Numbered from the stretch's first letter, positions 1 to 29,431 are shown. The stretch is DNA of 64,000 nucleotides from Euglena gracilis (GCA_039621445.1 CP154957.1:22838761-22902760); one strand, 5' to 3'. A program made the numbers and translations. Notes: a model not told the origin generated them from the sequence alone.

Positions 1-620
1 TGAGGCCAGCCATGGGAGCCATTTTTTTTTTGTGGTTTTTGGCCCCTCACATGTGCCAAGCCAAACCCAGCCCAGGCAAGGGGGTAAGGTGGTCCATCTG
101 GGGCGGGGAGCCTTGGACCCTACCTCTGAAGAACGCATCATGGCAACCTACCACCGCAGGCTGAGGGGGCAGTCGCCTGCAAAAGATGACCATTTTGGGC
201 CAAAAATGGCCAAAAAATTACCCAAGGTTGCCGAAAATGGTCACTTTTTTTTTTTTGCTTTCCAGCCTGCTGTGGCTGGGGTTGTCACCATGTGTAGTTC
301 AAAGGTGGGGTCCAAGGCTACCCACCCCAGTATGGACCATATCGCCACCCGACTGGGTTTGGCTTGGCGAATGAGAGGGTTCAGAAACCACAAAATTTGG
401 ATCTTATAGAATTGGCCTCAATTTTTCACAGTGCGCTGCAGCAGAGCTGGCTGGGGCACTGCTGTGTGGGGCATGGGCGTGCCAGTGCGCACACCCACCA
501 TGTCCCATGGCCTGGCAGAGGCTTTGGGGCTGGGGGTTGGTACTACCCCACAATATTTTGGGTGTACAAATAATTAATGACCCTTCTGTATGTGTTGTGT
601 GTGTATGCGTATGTGTTTGT

Positions 621-621
621 G

Positions 622-700
<79 letters not shown>

Positions 701-701
701 A
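621..701. repeat. (GTGC)n tetranucleotide microsatellite
   Basis: About 20 uninterrupted copies of GTGC, flanked by degenerate GT/GC alternation from about 590 to 750. Alternating purine-pyrimidine DNA of this kind can form Z-DNA. The Cys/Val/Arg-rich and Thr/His-rich frames across it are artefacts. Confidence 0.95.
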
Positions 702-770
702 TGTGTGTGCGTATGTGTGCGCATGTGTGTGCGTGCGTGTATGTGTGTTTGTTTTGCAAAGGGGCAGTAA

Positions 771-1430
771 CCCCCCCCTGAATAGAAGCCCCCGGGGCTA
801 CTATTCGGAACGTTGGTCGAAAACCGAGGGGGGGGCTTCTATTCGGGGGGGGGGGGCACTGTTCGGAAAAGTGGTCGAAAACCAGGGTGTCCGAGCATTA
901 TCGAAGAATTTTCTTTGTGGGTCTATTTTCCAAACCATGTCAAATTTGCTGCAAATGTTACTCTTGTGGATGGATCATGAAACGTGAACTCACCCAACCC
1001 TCATTTAGAGGTATTGCAAAAACTGGAGCCCATACTAGGCATTTACCTACACCCCCCCCCCCACGCCCCCACCCCCCCCCCCCCACATCCACGGGGAGCG
1101 GGCTACTATTCAGAGGGGGGTGGGGGCACTATTCGGAATTTTGGTCGAAAACCGAGGAGGGGGGGCTTCTATTCGGGGGGGGGGCACTATTCGGGGGGGG
1201 GGGGCTTGTATTCAGGGGGGGGGTTTAGGCAGTAAACCCCCTTCTCAAATAACACCCCCCCAAATAACACACTCCCCCCCAAATAACACCCCCCTGTTTT
1301 CCTTTGGTTTTCCATGAAAAAATAGCACCCCCCCAAATAGCACCCCCCCCCCCCTGGGGCCCCAACTCGGGTGCCCAAATAACACACTGGGGGGGTGTTA
1401 TTTGGGGGGGGGGTTTATGTCGTTTGTGGT
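771..1430. repeat. G/C-homopolymer-rich direct repeats (tattcgggg family)
   Basis: Degenerate units carry the phrases ctactattcgga, ttggtcgaaaaccgagg and cttctattcggggg, seen near 795-880 and again near 1105-1225. They are followed from 1240 by units of aaataacacccccc and aaatagcaccccc. Runs of 8-14 G or C recur. Related phrases (tatatttgggg) occur at 19260-19610. Confidence 0.75.
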
Positions 1431-1788
1431 GGGGGCACTTTCTCCTCAAATTTGACCAACCCTTGCTAAGTTGCATTCAAAATTACAGGGTGTCCTAATT
1501 TGCAGCACCAGGAAGGCTACAAAGTTTTTTGTTTCAGACTGAAAATGGTGAGGCAGGGCACACACATAGAACATGGGTCTCCAACCCAGGCCGCCACACT
1601 TCAACGTCCTAAATGCTCCTCTTTCCAGGTGGACATTTAATCTGCACCTGAACCCTCCCCTTGGACTGGGTCATCAAATGGGTTGCAGTAACCCCTGGCG
1701 TTTATTTGTAAGTAAGGGGTTGGGGGTAGCCATTTGGGCGAATCACTGCCTCCTCCCCGTGGACGATTCCGTCGCTCTTGTCCCGCAG

Positions 1789-20851
<19,063 letters not shown>

Positions 20852-21566
20852 GCCGCCGCGGCATGTGACACCCCATCGCGCGGGAAGGAATCGCCGCATC
20901 CGGTCCCAGGTGAACCCAAATCATTCCCAAATGACGGGCCTCGCGCGTGCCTGTTCATGTGTCAACTTAGCACAGGAGGTCGATGGGTCAGGACAAGCAC
21001 CACGCCTGACGGGTGTGCGAATGGTTTTCGCTCCTCTTCTTTCCTTGCATCGTCTGCGCCAGCAGAAATGTAGCAAACGAAGGGGAACGCGCATGTGAAC
21101 ACGCACAAGCACACGCGCGCGCGCACACCCACCACACCCACCCACCCACCCACCCCTCCCCACCACACCGCACCCACACCCCCCACTTTCCCTGCGAGGC
21201 CATGTCCACCAAGGTCCCACGCCTCGCGCAGGTCCTTGCCCTTTTGCTCGGCCCAGAGCGGGTGCAGGTTCCGCTGAGATGTTTGCACCTGTCGTGGGAA
21301 ACCCATGCCTGACATTGTTTTTACCTGCATCGCAGGGTGGTTTGAGGCTGTGTTCTGATTTGTGCAGTGGGGATTAGCTCGTGGCGGTTTTCTGGGATGT
21401 GGGTCAGCCATGTTAGTGCCTTTTTTCGACGGGGTTGGCTGATTCTTACTGCCCCGACGACACCCCCCAGACCAAGTTCCACACCCCACACTGAGAAAAC
21501 CAAACAATATCACCAGCCTTCAATCCCAGAAGACAAGAACCAGGGGCAAAAAATTGAATCTTTCAA
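20852..21566. other. intergenic sequence between host gene and DIRS copy A
   Basis: It contains a CA/CG-alternating stretch at 21100-21190 and no recognised gene. The left end of DIRS copy A is not defined; it may reach back to about 21450. Confidence 0.5.
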
Positions 21567-22346
21567 ATGCAAAATTGGAGATTCGAACCCAGAAGAGGAC
21601 TGGGCAGTGGAGACCAGAAACAAAGCAAACATTTCAGTGGCCAACAACCCACAGATCAAGAAGAAAAATTCCATGCAATGAAGATGGAGAGAGGACAACA
21701 TGGTGGCCAAGACCCCATCAGAGGCCACTCGTCCAAACCCCCTGGACCCCCTCCAGGGCACAAGGTGGCCGTTCTCCAGCCCCCCCACCCAGAAATTTCA
21801 CAGCCCAAAAACCCCCCCAGTGACGGCCACGGTCCTTGGACCACTGTGGCCAGGAGGCCCAGAAGACAGAAGCCAGCCCCAACCCTTGGTGGGCAAAGAC
21901 TGGGCCATGGGGGCCCAAAATGCTTCACAATTGGACATTCAAAGCCCACACATCAAGGGCATCTCCCCCAAAGGTGCCCAGCAACCTGGGCACAAATTGG
22001 CCAGAAGATGGGGAGATGGAATCAAGGCCAAGGAGGTCAACACCACAGGGGCCATGGGGGCCAGTTTCACAAGGAAATCCCCTCAGGAAGGGGCAGCAAA
22101 GGTCTGTCCAACCCCCCCAATTCATCTATCACAACAGCCCCTCTCAAGGGGACAAGGGGGGGCCACAGCAGCCCCCCCAGATTTCCAATGGGGTTGGAGG
22201 CCAAGAAGAAATCAAGGCCTGGAAGACCACAAGATGGATTATGGAAAAAAATTTATGCATGGAAACCTTGGAGACAGAGGGGTTTCTGCCCCTCCCTCCA
22301 AAAGGGCCACTGTGGGTCCCTTTTCCACCTGGGGCTGGGTCATTGA
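21567..22346 (+). CDS. gag-like ORF1 of DIRS copy A
   Basis: A 259-residue basic, Gln/Gly/Pro-rich product. Its phrase GPWTTVARRPRRQKPAP, followed by LGGQRLGH, is conserved in the same frame in copy B, which argues it is translated. No zinc knuckle is seen. By position it would be the nucleic-acid-binding Gag-like protein. Its 3' end overlaps the RT frame. Confidence 0.6.
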   Translation: MQNWRFEPRRGLGSGDQKQSKHFSGQQPTDQEEKFHAMKMERGQHGGQDPIRGHSSKPPGPPPGHKVAVLQPPHPEISQPKNPPSDGHGPWTTVARRPRRQKPAPTLGGQRLGHGGPKCFTIGHSKPTHQGHLPQRCPATWAQIGQKMGRWNQGQGGQHHRGHGGQFHKEIPSGRGSKGLSNPPNSSITTAPLKGTRGGHSSPPRFPMGLEAKKKSRPGRPQDGLWKKIYAWKPWRQRGFCPSLQKGHCGSLFHLGLGH

Positions 22347-23716
22347 AAGGGCCACTGTGGGTCCCTTTATCCCCCATTGTTGGCAGAGGGCCACTGTGGG
22401 TCCCTCGGGGGATTGCTCCAGCAGCATCCTTAGCTTCTTGGTGGCCACTGTGGGTCCACCCTGCTGGTTCCTTAGCTTCTTGGTGGCCACCCCACTGGGT
22501 CAGCCCACCAAAATTGTCCACCCACCCAAAAATCAGGGCAAATTTGAACTTACCCCAAGCAGAAAAAATACTGCTGGATTACGAAAAATCTGTATCCATA
22601 AAGAGGGTGAGGGATTCAACCACCCAGCACCTGATCCCCTGGTTTCTGATTTCAAAACCAGAGGGGGGGCAGACAAAATGGAGATTAATAAGCGATTGCA
22701 GGGAAATAAATCAAAGGTTCCAAGTGAAACCTTTCAAGCTGGATCACATCCAGCACATTTTTCCAGTTTTGGAAAAAGGCCACTGGGCAGCAAAAATAGA
22801 CCTGAAGGATGCCTATTTTCATATTCCAGTAAGTCCAGGCCTAAGGCCATTTTTAAGGCATCAGGTGGGGGGGCAGACCTGGGAATTCCAGGCAGGCTGT
22901 TTTGGCCTGAATGTAATGCCCCAAATTTTCATGTCAGTAATGAAGACATTCGAGAAACTGTGGAGGAAAAGGGGCATCCAGGTATTTATTTACCTGGACG
23001 ACATTTTACTGGTGGCCCCAACACAAATCATCTTACAAAATCACCTGAACACAGTGGTCAGGGATTTAATCAAATCAGGATTCAAAATCAATGTGAAAAA
23101 GTCCACCCTGCAGCCCACCCAAATCGTCAATCATCTTGGATTTCAGCTAAACTTCCAAGAGGGAAAATTACAGGTGCCCCCCCAGAAAATAAAAACAGTA
23201 AAAAAGGAGCTGGGAAAAATGGTGAAAAAAGATTACATGTCAAAAAGGCAGCTGGCTGCCATTTTGGGCCAAATCAGATGCAATCTAATGGCCCTGCCCT
23301 TTCTAAGGGCCTTTACGGATGCCCTGGCAGATTTTTTTTTTAATAATTCCACAGCCCCCTGGGACTCAAAACATCCCATTTCCCAAAGAATAAAGGACCA
23401 ATTAAAGGAAAGAAAAATTCTGCTGGACACCTGGGGGGCAGACCCATCCCCAAAATGCAACCAGGGAGTTGCACTCAGACAGCAATACCCATGCCTGGGG
23501 GGGGCTGGACATTCGAACAGGCAAAATTGTGCAAGAATTTTGGAGGGAAAACTCCATTTTGCACATAAATGTCAAAGAATTAAGTGCAGCAATAAGCACA
23601 GTACAAAGCCTCAGCCAGCCAGGGGAAACTGTGTCCCTATCCGTGGACAATCAAGTAATTTACTATTACTTAACAAAAGGGGGGGGGCAGAAAGGACCCT
23701 TTCAATTCCATGCTAA
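21836..23716 (+). CDS. DIRS reverse transcriptase (copy A)
   Basis: RT-type sequence begins near 22550 (LISDCREINQRF). It continues through AKIDLKDAYFHIPVS and the FIYLDDILL catalytic box (YLDD at 22991-23002), then LGFQLNFQEGKLQVP and a thumb-like region. The 5' part of the ORF overlaps ORF1 in another frame, so the true start is uncertain. The product makes cDNA of the element. The frame leaves the RNase H sequence at about 23470, where the next ORF takes over. Confidence 0.88.
   Translation: MDHCGQEAQKTEASPNPWWAKTGPWGPKMLHNWTFKAHTSRASPPKVPSNLGTNWPEDGEMESRPRRSTPQGPWGPVSQGNPLRKGQQRSVQPPQFIYHNSPSQGDKGGPQQPPQISNGVGGQEEIKAWKTTRWIMEKNLCMETLETEGFLPLPPKGPLWVPFPPGAGSLKGPLWVPLSPIVGRGPLWVPRGIAPAASLASWWPLWVHPAGSLASWWPPHWVSPPKLSTHPKIRANLNLPQAEKILLDYEKSVSIKRVRDSTTQHLIPWFLISKPEGGQTKWRLISDCREINQRFQVKPFKLDHIQHIFPVLEKGHWAAKIDLKDAYFHIPVSPGLRPFLRHQVGGQTWEFQAGCFGLNVMPQIFMSVMKTFEKLWRKRGIQVFIYLDDILLVAPTQIILQNHLNTVVRDLIKSGFKINVKKSTLQPTQIVNHLGFQLNFQEGKLQVPPQKIKTVKKELGKMVKKDYMSKRQLAAILGQIRCNLMALPFLRAFTDALADFFFNNSTAPWDSKHPISQRIKDQLKERKILLDTWGADPSPKCNQGVALRQQYPCLGGAGHSNRQNCARILEGKLHFAHKCQRIKCSNKHSTKPQPARGNCVPIRGQSSNLLLLNKRGGAERTLSIPC
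22305..22500. repeat. ggccactgtgggtcc repeats in DIRS copy A
   Basis: Four close copies (about 22305, 22350, 22389, 22442) plus a degenerate fifth. In frame they read GPLWVP. Copy B has the same array near 30000-30215. Confidence 0.8.
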
Positions 23717-25616
23717 GACCCTTCTTCAAATGGTGCATGGAACACAACATAAACCTGCAAGTAAAGTGGGTCCCCTCCAAAGACTGCCTGGCAGACCCCA
23801 TAAGCAGGTGGGAAATGGACAGGGGGGACTACTCACTGGACCCCCAACTTTTTCAGTGGCTGAGGCAGCAGTTCAAAAATTACATCAGCCTAAAAACAGA
23901 CCTTTTTGCCTCACCAGGCAACAAAAAACTGCCACAATTTGTGGCCAGGTGGCCCCACTGGGGAGCCACAGCAGTAGATGCATTACAATGTCCTCTGGAC
24001 AACATGGGGGATCTTTATGCAAACCCCCCCTGGTCTGTAATCCAAAAATTTCTCCCCAGATTAAAAATGTTTACACAGGCCAAAGTTTTGATGGTCACCC
24101 CCTACTGGGATTCAGCCACATGGTGGCCCCAGTTAATAAAAATGAAAGTTCCAGGGACCCCCTGCCTGAAAATCACCCCCTACATGGGTATGTTCACCAA
24201 TTGCAGGGGGGAAAAAATGCCACCCCCCAGGTGGCCCCTGCTTTGCATGATTTGCTCAGGCAAATTCTGGAGGGGAAACAAATACAAAATACAACCATTA
24301 ACGATTTCCTGGGAAGAAACCCCAGCTTAAAGCGTTATCAAAGCGCTTTTACGCTTTTATGGGTAATTTTGGACAAAATGGGGGTACCCCCCCCTGAAGC
24401 CACCACTGACCAAGTGGTTGACGCTTTAATTCAACTGTTCCAATTTTCAAAGGCCCAAGCACGCAATGCATACAGTGCTATGCTTTTGATCCCTGGCTTT
24501 GGTGGCCTGAAGTGCCATGCCATGTTGGCACGTTATAAAAGGCTTTGGAACCAAAACCTGGAGAAATATGGTGCATTCTGGGATCCCCTCCCAATCCTCA
24601 TGGGGCTGGCACAGTCCCCCCTGCCCTCTGATATGTGTACATTACGTACACAACTCATTTTCTGTTCACGCATCCTCTGTTTATACAGAAGTTCTGATTT
24701 GGCACAGGTCCAAAGAACCACCAGTGTGTTGGGGGGGGCACCCTACATCAAAACTAAACGTAAAGGGCAAAAACTCCATAAGTGGGAGAGAGTTGTCTCT
24801 ATTCCCCAGTGCCCCCAAATCAGTCCCTGTCATTTGATGATGTCTTATGTGACAGCAACACGTTTCCTTGTGAAACCTGGGGGCCCCCTTCTGATTACGT
24901 TAAAACCCCCCTATAAAGCCATTAAGGCAGATACCATTGCATCGATAACCAAACACTTTTTGGCCCAGCATGGGGTACCCCCCCAGGTTTGGGGACCCCA
25001 CTCCACCAGAGGGGCAGGAGTTGGTTTACTCAAAAAAATAGGCCTTTCTGCTCAAGAAGTTTGTGAAATTGGTCAGTGGAAGGGGGTAGAGGCTTTCACA
25101 GCCCATTATCAAAGACTTGGTGCACAAGGTGCTTTGGAGAGTGCCCTGGCCCCCCTTTTTTCAGTGCACAATCTGGCCTCACAATGGCAAAGTGCGGAGC
25201 CCGAGGTGTCTCGCACTCCCTCGAGGCAGACCGAGAAGGGAGGAAGGGACACCGAGAGCGAAGCACAAAGACATTGTGAGCCCGACCCCCCCACCCATAT
25301 AAGAAAATTTGTCTTCAAACGCCCTCGATCAGAAGATGGGGGCCAGGGGTGGGGAGGTGGGGGGGGGACCCCCCCAGGCAAAGAAACAGCGCCACGGTCG
25401 CCACGTCGGAGACAAAGCAGCCAACTCCGGCGAGGCGGCACTAAGCGGGACCTCCTAACCCAGCGCACCAAAACAATCACACAACAAACCGCCGGCGAGC
25501 AAGGCATGGCCTCACAATGTCTTTGTGCTTCGCCCTCGGTGTCCCTTCCTCCCTTCTCGGTCTGCCTCGAGGGAGTGCGAAGGTGGTGGCAGAGGTTCGC
25601 GGCCCAAGATCTTTGA
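23469..25616 (+). CDS. DIRS RNase H and tyrosine recombinase (copy A)
   Basis: Residues 1-70 carry RNase H: DSNTHAWGG, then NVKELSAA and LSVDNQVI. From about 23690 to 24210 the true coding moves to another frame, then returns here. The recombinase occupies roughly residues 260-560. Candidate catalytic residues are Arg407 (LYRSSDL), His511 and Arg514 (HSTRGAG) and the nucleophile Tyr547 (TAHYQRLG). It inserts circular cDNA without duplicating target DNA. The last 70 residues overlap one arm of an inverted repeat. Confidence 0.88.
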   Translation: MHSDSNTHAWGGLDIRTGKIVQEFWRENSILHINVKELSAAISTVQSLSQPGETVSLSVDNQVIYYYLTKGGGQKGPFQFHAKTLLQMVHGTQHKPASKVGPLQRLPGRPHKQVGNGQGGLLTGPPTFSVAEAAVQKLHQPKNRPFCLTRQQKTATICGQVAPLGSHSSRCITMSSGQHGGSLCKPPLVCNPKISPQIKNVYTGQSFDGHPLLGFSHMVAPVNKNESSRDPLPENHPLHGYVHQLQGGKNATPQVAPALHDLLRQILEGKQIQNTTINDFLGRNPSLKRYQSAFTLLWVILDKMGVPPPEATTDQVVDALIQLFQFSKAQARNAYSAMLLIPGFGGLKCHAMLARYKRLWNQNLEKYGAFWDPLPILMGLAQSPLPSDMCTLRTQLIFCSRILCLYRSSDLAQVQRTTSVLGGAPYIKTKRKGQKLHKWERVVSIPQCPQISPCHLMMSYVTATRFLVKPGGPLLITLKPPYKAIKADTIASITKHFLAQHGVPPQVWGPHSTRGAGVGLLKKIGLSAQEVCEIGQWKGVEAFTAHYQRLGAQGALESALAPLFSVHNLASQWQSAEPEVSRTPSRQTEKGGRDTESEAQRHCEPDPPTHIRKFVFKRPRSEDGGQGWGGGGGTPPGKETAPRSPRRRQSSQLRRGGTKRDLLTQRTKTITQQTAGEQGMASQCLCASPSVSLPPFSVCLEGVRRWWQRFAAQDL
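23710..24330 (+). CDS. DIRS RNase H end and Dam-like methyltransferase domain (copy A)
   Basis: It begins with WVPSKDCLADPISRW, the end of RNase H. Then DLFASPGNKKLPQF, DALQCPL and YANPPWSVI follow (NPPW at 24022-24033), and VTPYWDSATWWPQL. NPPW is the (D/N)PP(Y/F/W) motif of adenine-N6 methyltransferases. DIRS-group elements are known to carry this domain; its activity is unproven. Confidence 0.85.
   Translation: MLRPFFKWCMEHNINLQVKWVPSKDCLADPISRWEMDRGDYSLDPQLFQWLRQQFKNYISLKTDLFASPGNKKLPQFVARWPHWGATAVDALQCPLDNMGDLYANPPWSVIQKFLPRLKMFTQAKVLMVTPYWDSATWWPQLIKMKVPGTPCLKITPYMGMFTNCRGEKMPPPRWPLLCMICSGKFWRGNKYKIQPLTISWEETPA
25211..25580. repeat. 70-bp inverted repeat at the 3' end of DIRS copy A
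   Basis: Arms 25211-25280 and 25511-25580 are reverse complements with one mismatch, starting tcgcactccctcgaggcaga. They enclose 230 bp with a second shared block (agccaactccggcg...) that also occurs at 26575-26655 (reverse) and 30990-31115. Probably part of the DIRS terminal or internal complementary repeat system. Confidence 0.85.
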
Positions 25617-26626
25617 GGCCTGCGGCCATGGCCCCATGGAGCAAAATGGGAGAGAGGCCGCCCTAAAACTGGGGGTGCCCGAAAACCATTTTAAACACCT
25701 CCCGCCCCCCGCATTGCGAGAAAATCCGAGGGACACCGCGCGCTCGGCACGTTGCCCTTGATCGGACTCCCACGACACAGGAAGGGGGAGGAAGGGACCA
25801 AGAGGGCGAAGCACAAGAAGATGATGAGGTCCTGCTTTCCTTTCCGGCTGTTCTGTTCTGGTGCGTTTGTGAGTGCGCGGGGGGTGCTTCTTACTGCGCC
25901 TTTGTTGCCGAAGTTTGCGATCATGAGGCCTCCTCCGACACCTTGGCTAAGCTGAACCGTCGTGGCCACGCCCCCCCTCCCCAAATGGTCGCTTGGTGGG
26001 AGCCCCCCCGTGGAGTGGGATTGTTGTCTGTTTCGGGTGTGTTTTGGCTGGGTGGTTGGGGCTGCTTGGTCGGGGGTCCCCTTTCTGGCTGGGATGTCTT
26101 TCTTTTTCGGCTGTTTTTTTGGGTGGGGGGCTTGGGCTCACCATCTTCTTGTGCTTCGCCCTCTTTTTCTTCCTCCCCCTTCCTGTGTCGTGGGGGTCCG
26201 AGACCATTCGGGCTCCGCACTGCGAGATGGTGAGGTACTGTGCACCCCCCTTTGGGCCATAATACTTTGAATTTTTGATACGACACCCAGCCTCAAATAA
26301 TGAGCTTGGAAGGCCCCAAAATTTTTCCATTTACCCAGCTTCTGGACTTCTTCCACTTGCAAACCAGCATTTTTCCACCATAAAACCCCAGCCCCTCTGG
26401 TGCTGTGGGGTTTCCAGTGGGTGGTGTCCACCCCCCCCCTCGCGAAGAATTTCTTTGGCAAGGGAATTCACTCTTTCTGAAGTCAAAGGTCTCTTACTCC
26501 CTCGAGGCAAGCCGACCAGGGAGGAAGGGACACCGAGGGCGAAGCACAAAGACATTGTGAGGTTATGCCTTACTCGCCGGCGGTTTGTTGTGTGATTGTT
26601 TGGTGCGCAGGGTTAGGAGGTCCCGC
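25617..26626. repeat. spacer between inverted DIRS copies, with nested hairpins
   Basis: It contains a second inverted pair (about 25768-25830 with 26140-26197, around cacaggaagggggagg) and a DIRS terminal block in reverse (26573-26655). No intact gene is present; a recombinase fragment (D) lies inside. Confidence 0.7.
26138..26461 (-). pseudogene. tyrosine-recombinase fragment of a divergent DIRS copy (D)
   Basis: The minus-strand frame reads HWKPHSTRGAGVLWW, then KLGKWKNFGAFQAHYLRLG. These are the H-x-x-R box and the C-terminal Tyr nucleophile region of a DIRS recombinase, clearly diverged from copies A and B. Only the C-terminal part is present. Confidence 0.75.
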
Positions 26627-26834
26627 TTAATGACGCCTCGCCGGAGTTGGCTGCATTGTCTCCGACGTGGCGACCATGGCGCTGTTTCTTTGCCTGGGTG
26701 GTCCCCCCATCTTCTGATCGAGGGCGTTTGAAGACAAATTTTCTTTTATGGGTGGGGGGTCGGGCTCACAATGTCTTTGTGCTTCGCTCTCGGTGTCCCC
26801 TCCTCCCTGGTCGGCTTGCCTCGAGGGAGTACGA
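26492..26834. repeat. inverted repeat at the 3' end of DIRS copy B
   Basis: Arms of about 70 bp (26492-26561 and 26765-26834) around ctcgaggcaagccgacc are the equivalents of the 25211-25580 arms, so this palindrome is a conserved structural part of the element. Confidence 0.8.
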
Positions 26835-27818
26835 GACATCTCGGGCTCCGCACTTTGCCATTGTGAGGCCAGATTGTGCACTGAAAAAAGGGAGGCCAGG
26901 GCATTCTCCAAAGCACCTTGGGCACCAAGTCTTTGATAATGGGCTGTGAAAGCCTCCACCCCCTTCCACTGACCAATTTCACAAACTTATTGAGCAGAAA
27001 GGCCCGATTTTTTGAGTAAACCAACTCCAGCCCCTCTGGTGGAGTTGGGTCCCCAAACCTGGGGGGGTACCCCATGCTGGGCCAAAAAGTTTTTTGGTTA
27101 TAGAAGCAATGGTATCTGCCTTAATGGCTTTATAGGGGGGCTTTAACGAAATTAAAAGGCGGCCCCCAGGTTTCGCAAAGAAACGTGTTGCTGCCACATA
27201 AGGCATCGTCAAATTAAAGGGACTGATTTGGGGGTACTGGGGAATAGAGACAACTCTCTCCCACTTGTGATTTTTTTGACCTGTACGTTTAGTTTTGATG
27301 TAGGGTGCCCTCCCCAACACACTGGTGGTTCTTTGGACCTGTGCCAAATCAGATGATCTGTATAAACAGAGGATGCGTGAACAGAAAATGAGTTGTGTAC
27401 ATAATGTACACATATCAGAGGGCAGGGGGGACTGTGCCAGCCCCATGAGGATTGGGAGGGGATCCCAGAATGCACCATATTTCTCCAGGTTTTGGTTCCA
27501 AAGCCTTTTATAACGTGCCAACATGGCATGGAACCTTAGGCCAGCAAAGCCAGGGATTAAAAGCATAGCACTGTATGCATTGCGTGCTTGGGCTTTTGAA
27601 ATTTGGGACAGTTGAATTAAAGCGTCAACCACTTGGTCAGTGGTGACTTCAGGGTGGGGGGGTACCCCCATTTTGTCCAAAATTACCCATAAAATCGTAA
27701 AAGCGCTTTGATAACGCTTTAAACTGGGGTTTCTTCCCAGGAAATCTTTAATGGTTGTATTTTGTATTTGTTTCCCCTCCAGAATCTGCCTGACCAAATC
27801 ATGCAAAGCAGGGGCCAC
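26627..27818 (-). pseudogene. broken tyrosine recombinase (copy B)
   Basis: 27818-26979 carries the N-terminal and core region, including LYRSSDLAQV. A frameshift destroys the H-x-x-R box (read as HQRGW). The nucleophile region FTAHYQRLGAQ resumes at 26959 in another frame. Confidence 0.8.
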
Positions 27819-28312
27819 CTGTGGGTGGCATTTCCCCCCCCCTGCAATTGGTGAACATACCCATGTAGGGGGTGATTTTCAGGCAGGGGGTCCCTGGAAC
27901 TTTCATTTTTATTAACTGAGGCCACCATGTGGCTGAATCCCAGTAGGGGTTGACCATCAGAACTTTGGCCTGTGGAAACATTTTTTATCAGGGGAGAAAT
28001 TTTTGGGTTAAATACCAGGGGGGGGGGTGCTTAAAGATCCCCCATGTTTTCCAGTGGACAATGTAATGCATCCACTGCTGTGGCTCCCCAGAGGGGCCAC
28101 CTGGCCACAAATTGTGGCAGTTCTTTGTTTCCTGGTGAGGCAAAAAGGTCTGTTTTTCGGCTGATGTAATTTTTGAACTGCTGCCTCAGCCATTGAAAAA
28201 GTTGGGGGTCCAGTGAATAATCCCCCCTGTCCATTTCCCACCTGTTTATGGGGTCTGCCAGGCACTCCTTTGAGGGGACCAACTTTAATTGCAGGTTTAT
28301 GTTGTGCTCCAT
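27799..28312 (-). pseudogene. broken RNase H end and Dam-like domain (copy B)
   Basis: Frames read VPSKECLADPINRW, KTDLFASPGNKELPQF and VDALHCPLENMGDL, then after a frameshift VNPYWDSATWWPQL. The stretch that would hold NPPW falls in the damaged junction near 28015. Confidence 0.75.
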
Positions 28313-28446
28313 GCACCATTTGAAGAAGGTCTTAGCATGGAACTGAACCCCCCTGTTAATTCATAGTAAATTACTTGATTGTCCACGGATAGGGACACAG
28401 TTTCCCCTGGCTGGCTGAGGCTTTGAACTGTGCTTATTGCTGCACT

Positions 28447-29431
28447 TCATTCTTTGACATTTATGTGCAAAATGGAAGTTTCCCTCCAAAATTCTTGCAC
28501 AATTTTGCCTGTTCGAATGTCCAGCCCCCCCCCCCCCCCGGGCATGGGTGCTGCTAGTTGAGTGCAACTCCCTGGTTGCATTTTTGGGAAAGGGTTAGCC
28601 CCCCAGGTGTCCAGCAGAAATTTTTTTCTCTTAGTTGGTCCTTTATTTTTTGGGAAATGGGGTGTTTTGAGTTCCCAGGGGGCTGTGTAATTTTCCACCA
28701 AAAAATTTTCCAGGGCATCCGTAAAGGCCCTTAGAAAGGGCAAGGCCATTAGATTGCATCTGATTTGGCCCAAAACGGCAGCCAGTTGCCTTTTTGACAT
28801 GTAATCTTTTTTCACCATTTTTCCCAGCTCCTTTTTTTACTGTTTTTATTTTCTGGGGGGGCACCTGTAATTTTCCCCCTTGGAAGTTTAGTTGAAATCC
28901 AAGATGATTTACGATTTGGGTGGGCTACAGGGTGGACTTTTTTACATTGATTTTGAATCCTGATTTGATTAAATCCCTGACCACTGTGTTCAGGTGATTT
29001 TGTAAGATGTATTGCGTTGGGGCCACCAGTAAAATGTCGTCCAGGTAAACAAATACCTGGAGGCCCCCTTTTCCCCACGGCTTTTCGAACGTTTTCATTA
29101 CTGACATAACATTTTGGGGCATTACATTCAGGCCAAAACAGCCTGACTGGAATTACCAGGTCTGCCCCCCACCTGATGTCTTAGAAAGGGCCTGAGGGCC
29201 TGGCTCACAGGGATGTGGAAGTGAGCATGCTTTAGGCCTATTTTTGCAGCCCAGTGGCCTTTTTCCAACACTGGAAAAATGTGCTGGATGTGATCCAGTT
29301 TGAAAGGTTTCACTTGGAACCTTTGATTTATTTCCCTGCAATCGCTTATTAATCTCCATTTTGTCTGCCCCCCCCTCTTGTTTTGAAATCAGAAACCAGG
29401 GGATCAGGTGCTGGGTGGTTGAATCCCTCAC
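28447..29431 (-). pseudogene. broken DIRS reverse transcriptase (copy B)
   Basis: Overlapping minus-strand frames carry FKLDHIQHIFPVLEKGHW, LKHAHFHIPVS, FVYLDDILLVAPTQ and the thumb-like VKKDYMSKRQLAAVLGQIRC. At least three frame changes separate them. The catalytic YLDD is retained. Confidence 0.8.

Larger units (their letters stand above)
1..1788. other. non-coding stretch upstream of first recognised exon
   Basis: No convincing exon is seen. The stretch holds T-rich and C-rich tracts, a GTGC microsatellite and a block of G-rich direct repeats. It is either an intron of the coiled-coil gene or its upstream region. Reading frames here are low-complexity products of the repeats. Confidence 0.5.
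21567..25616 (+). mobile_element. DIRS-like retrotransposon, copy A (nearly intact)
   Basis: The order is gag-like ORF, RT, RNase H, Dam-like methyltransferase domain, tyrosine recombinase, all on the plus strand. DIRS elements replicate through reverse transcription but integrate with a tyrosine recombinase, so no integrase or LTR is expected. Two frame changes near poly-G runs (about 23685 and 24205) interrupt an otherwise open coding region. Copy B at 30843-26627 is an inverted, decayed relative. Confidence 0.9.

Noticed and set aside
577-770. Cys/Val/Arg-rich and Thr/His-rich ORFs of 60-136 codons
   Set aside because: All frames of a GTGC microsatellite are open. The same applies at 14470-14930, 17590-17890 and 58906-59632.
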